From the NCBI GenBank assembly GCA_023443765.1, contig JAEZTA010000026.1, positions 1 through 23,473 of the forward strand: a DNA stretch of 23,473 bases. The letters run 5' to 3'. The notes under the pieces were generated by a model that was given only the letters and a program-made list of their open reading frames with translations, did not search any database and was not told the origin of the DNA. Positions 21,787-23,473 of the stretch are shown one piece after another. The stretch comes from Bacteroidota bacterium. GTDB taxonomy: Bacteria > Bacteroidota > Bacteroidia > Bacteroidales > Rikenellaceae. The position numbers and the translations under genes are program-made. Position 1 is the first letter of the stretch. Every line of letters begins with the position of its first letter.

Positions 21787-22347
21787 ATGAACTTCAACCG
21801 CTATATTCCGGAGTCGGAATTTTCCGAACTCGCCGGGTTCATTCGCCGGGAGGGAACCGCATGCCCGTTCGCCCGCGGCGAGCGGCTGTCTGTGCAGGGC
21901 CTGCGCATCCACCGTTGCGGACTGGTCGTGCAGGGAGCGTTTCGCTATGTGCATGCCGACGCTGCGGGGGAAGAGCATGTCGTGGGGTATGCCTTCGCCG
22001 GGGAGTTTGTCGGCGACTATATCTCGATGTGCAACGGGACGCCTTCGCAGGTCACGATCGAAGCGATGTGCAATGCCGAAACCGTGCTGGTCCCGGGCGG
22101 ACGGCTCGAAACCTTTTACAGCACCGATGCCGCCCGCGAGCGGTTGGGACGCACGTTTGCCGAGCACATGCTGGCCGAGGTCTACGAGCGCCTTCTGGAC
22201 CGCTATGCCGCCTCCCCGCAGCAGCGTTATGAGGCCCTGCTGGCGCGTTGCCCGGACCTGCTGCAACTCGTTCCCCTGCGCGAACTGGCCTCCTACCTGG
22301 GCGTGCGTCCCGAAACCCTGAGCCGCATCCGCCGTCGTGTCCGCTGA
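21787..22347 (+). CDS. Crp/Fnr-family transcription regulator, FNR-type recognition helix
   Basis: A 186-residue regulator. The N-terminal cyclic-nucleotide-binding-like beta roll spans about 25-110 (RCGLVVQGAFRYVH, then EEHVVGYAFAGEFVGDY). A long dimer helix is about 115-140 and the short C-terminal helix-turn-helix 160-186. The recognition helix reads RPETLSRIRR. Its Glu176-x-x-Ser179-Arg180 equals the ExxSR of E. coli FNR that reads TTGAT (CRP has RxxxGR-type residues). The four N-terminal cysteines of the FNR iron-sulfur cluster are absent (only Cys26 and Cys44 there), so the signal is something else. The ATG at 21787 lies directly at the promoter start. A TTGAT-N4-ATCAA site follows the gene. 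Confidence 0.9.
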   Translation: MNFNRYIPESEFSELAGFIRREGTACPFARGERLSVQGLRIHRCGLVVQGAFRYVHADAAGEEHVVGYAFAGEFVGDYISMCNGTPSQVTIEAMCNAETVLVPGGRLETFYSTDAARERLGRTFAEHMLAEVYERLLDRYAASPQQRYEALLARCPDLLQLVPLRELASYLGVRPETLSRIRRRVR

Positions 22348-22350
22348 TTT

Positions 22351-22374
22351 CTTGATCTGCATCAAGCCTTTTTT
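22351..22374 (+). terminator. Possible weak terminator after the regulator gene
   Basis: CTTGAT (22351-22356) pairs with ATCAAG (22361-22366), loop CTGC, followed by CC and six T. Only two of the six pairs are G-C, so it may stop transcription weakly. The same bases contain the FNR-type box. Confidence 0.45.
22352..22365. promoter_or_regulatory. FNR-type operator TTGAT-N4-ATCAA
   Basis: TTGATCTGCATCAA is a perfect FNR consensus palindrome. Its centre (22358.5) is about 41.5 bases upstream of the predicted start of the SDR transcript (near 22400), the standard position for class II activation. The regulator encoded just upstream carries matching recognition residues. Confidence 0.68.
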
Positions 22375-22387
22375 CGTCCGAAGCCGT

Positions 22388-22395
22388 TAACTTTG
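22388..22395 (+). promoter_or_regulatory. -7 box of the SDR gene
   Basis: TAACTTTG is a perfect -7 box. The -33 position holds a T-rich run but no TTTG, consistent with a promoter that needs an activator. Five bases separate the box from the ATG, so the mRNA should be leaderless. Confidence 0.7.
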
Positions 22396-22400
22396 CCCGT

Positions 22401-23120
22401 ATGAAACGAGCAATTATCATAGGGGCTACCTCCGGAATCGGCCGCGCGCTGGCCGAACGCCTTGCGGCGCAAGGGTATCGCGTCGGTGTGACCGGGCGGC
22501 GCGAAGCGTTGCTGGAGGAACTTGCGGCCACGAATCCGGGGCGCTTTTATTATGCCGCGGCCGACATCGCCGATCCTGCCGCATCCCGCGCGGCGCTGGA
22601 ACGCCTTGCCTCCTCGCTGGGCGGTCTGGACCTCTGCGTGGTAAGCGCCGGGACGGGCGACCTGAATCCCGGACTGGACTATGCGCTGGAAGAGCCGACT
22701 TTACGCACCAACGTCGTCGGCTGGACCGCAGCAGTCGACTGGGCTTACGGCCTGTTCGAACGGCAGGGCAGCGGCCACCTGGTGGTCATCACGTCGGTCG
22801 GGGGCCTGCGCGGCAGCGGTGCGGCTCCGGCCTACAACGCTTCGAAAGCCTATCAGATCAACTATGCCGAGGGGCTGCGCCAGCGGACCGCGAAGTCGGG
22901 CCTGCCTATTCCGGTGACCGACATCCGTCCGGGATTCGTTGCGACCGACATGGCCAAAGGCGAAGGGTTATTCTGGGTGATGCCCGTCGGTAAAGCCGCG
23001 GACCAGATCGTGCGGGCCATCCGCCGCCGCCGTTCCGTAGCGGTCGTCACACGCCGCTGGCGGTTGCTGGCCTGGATATTAAAGCACCTGCCGGAGTGTA
23101 TTTACCGTAAAATGGGTTGA
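22401..23120 (+). CDS. SDR-family oxidoreductase
   Basis: A 239-residue classical short-chain dehydrogenase/reductase. The cofactor turn GATSGIG is at 8-14, and TGRR (31-34) after strand beta-2 suggests NADP rather than NAD. The catalytic tetrad is complete: Asn104, Ser132, Tyr145 and Lys149 (YNASK). The C-terminal extension (RRWRLLAWILKHLPECIYRKM) is basic and hydrophobic, so it may sit on the membrane. The substrate cannot be told from sequence. It begins directly at its predicted transcript start, under the FNR-type box, and overlaps the next gene by one base (TGATG). Confidence 0.93.
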   Translation: MKRAIIIGATSGIGRALAERLAAQGYRVGVTGRREALLEELAATNPGRFYYAAADIADPAASRAALERLASSLGGLDLCVVSAGTGDLNPGLDYALEEPTLRTNVVGWTAAVDWAYGLFERQGSGHLVVITSVGGLRGSGAAPAYNASKAYQINYAEGLRQRTAKSGLPIPVTDIRPGFVATDMAKGEGLFWVMPVGKAADQIVRAIRRRRSVAVVTRRWRLLAWILKHLPECIYRKMG

Positions 23121-23473
23121 TGATGAACGGATATTTCCTTGCGGCCGGAGCCCTGCTCGTCGTCGTATTCTTCGTGCACGTGTTTTCGGGTAACCGCTTC
23201 TACTCGGCGGCTCGTCCCGATGCTGCCGCCCGCCCCGGAGCCTATGAGGCCTGGCTGATGGGTCGCTGCGGCGTTCAGATGATTTCGGTGGACCTGTTTC
23301 TGGCCGCGGTGTTCCTGCTTCTGCTGGGAACGGGCGTCCTGCCCCGCAATCCCGCGCTCGAACTCCTGCTATTGTTGGTATTCGGCGGCTGGTGTGTCTT
23401 CTGGCTGGTGTCGCTCCTCTGTGAAAAAGCCGGAGGGCATTATTACCTCCGGCTGTGCCACTGGGTGCTGTTC
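23120..23473 (+). CDS. Membrane protein, cut by the window end
   Basis: A partial frame of 118 codons, open to the end of the window. It starts at 23120 (or the adjacent ATG at 23123), overlapping the SDR stop by one base, so it is translationally coupled. Hydrophobic segments near 5-22, 52-72 and 78-98 indicate a multi-pass membrane protein; a GNRFYSAARPDA loop lies between the first two. I do not recognise the family. Its place suggests that it shares the SDR promoter. Confidence 0.7.
   Translation, partial: MMNGYFLAAGALLVVVFFVHVFSGNRFYSAARPDAAARPGAYEAWLMGRCGVQMISVDLFLAAVFLLLLGTGVLPRNPALELLLLLVFGGWCVFWLVSLLCEKAGGHYYLRLCHWVLF

Noticed and set aside
1..23473. Mobile elements, CRISPR arrays or prophage
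   Set aside because: No transposase, integrase, terminal repeats with target duplication or regularly spaced repeats were seen. The DUF5131 and the small 85-residue protein have phage-related relatives but stand without phage neighbours.

Overview
The window looks like chromosome from a GC-rich member of the Bacteroidales, most likely an Alistipes-type Rikenellaceae (inference). Reasons: most promoters I can find follow the Bacteroidetes primary-sigma pattern TTTG-N17-20-TAnnTTTG; start codons lack good Shine-Dalgarno sequences; and there are Bacteroidetes families throughout (DUF4988 and FISUMP lipoprotein, DUF4834, LruC-domain lipoprotein, PepSY-like protein beside a two-component system). 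No rRNA, tRNA, insertion sequence or CRISPR array was seen.

Layout. 1-856 has no convincing gene. It holds an inverted-repeat element (104-194), a promoter and a clear cobalamin riboswitch (417-592). Downstream lies a single lipoprotein gene (857-2500) closed by its own terminator. purB (minus) converges on it. 4207-6114 is an operon of DUF4834 protein, MlaE-type permease and MlaF-type ATPase. gapA follows with a perfect promoter, then a small lipoprotein gene and a convergent unknown gene. 8654-11705 is the conserved yceD-rpmF-plsX-fabH cluster for ribosome assembly, phospholipid precursors and fatty-acid initiation. A GT90-type glycosyltransferase follows.

12746-15455 is a self-contained signalling module: response regulator, histidine kinase and secreted PepSY-like protein. 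The regulator gene and the PepSY gene have the same two-box, 11-bp-period direct repeat at the same distance from their -7 boxes, which predicts an autoregulated OmpR-type regulon. The regulator transcript also starts with a ~177-nt leader rich in hairpins and carrying three copies of GAGACGGG. Ferritin (15645-16169) follows with a striking operator-like inverted repeat over its promoter.

16300-18635 holds small accessory genes: TIGR04076, then DUF5131, GNAT acetyltransferase and VTT/DedA-like membrane protein on the minus strand, and a small hypothetical. 18969-20303 is an LruC-domain lipoprotein. TIGR03987, DoxX and YjbQ genes form a minus-strand operon (21638 to 20368). The window ends with a Crp/Fnr-family regulator, an SDR oxidoreductase and a truncated membrane-protein gene. 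The regulator has the FNR-type recognition residues ExxSR, and a perfect TTGAT-N4-ATCAA box sits just downstream of it, at about -41.5 from the predicted start of the SDR transcript.

The most interesting parts are therefore regulatory: the response-regulator regulon with its structured leader, the FNR-box circuit, the B12 riboswitch that serves one unexplained surface lipoprotein, and the ferritin operator.
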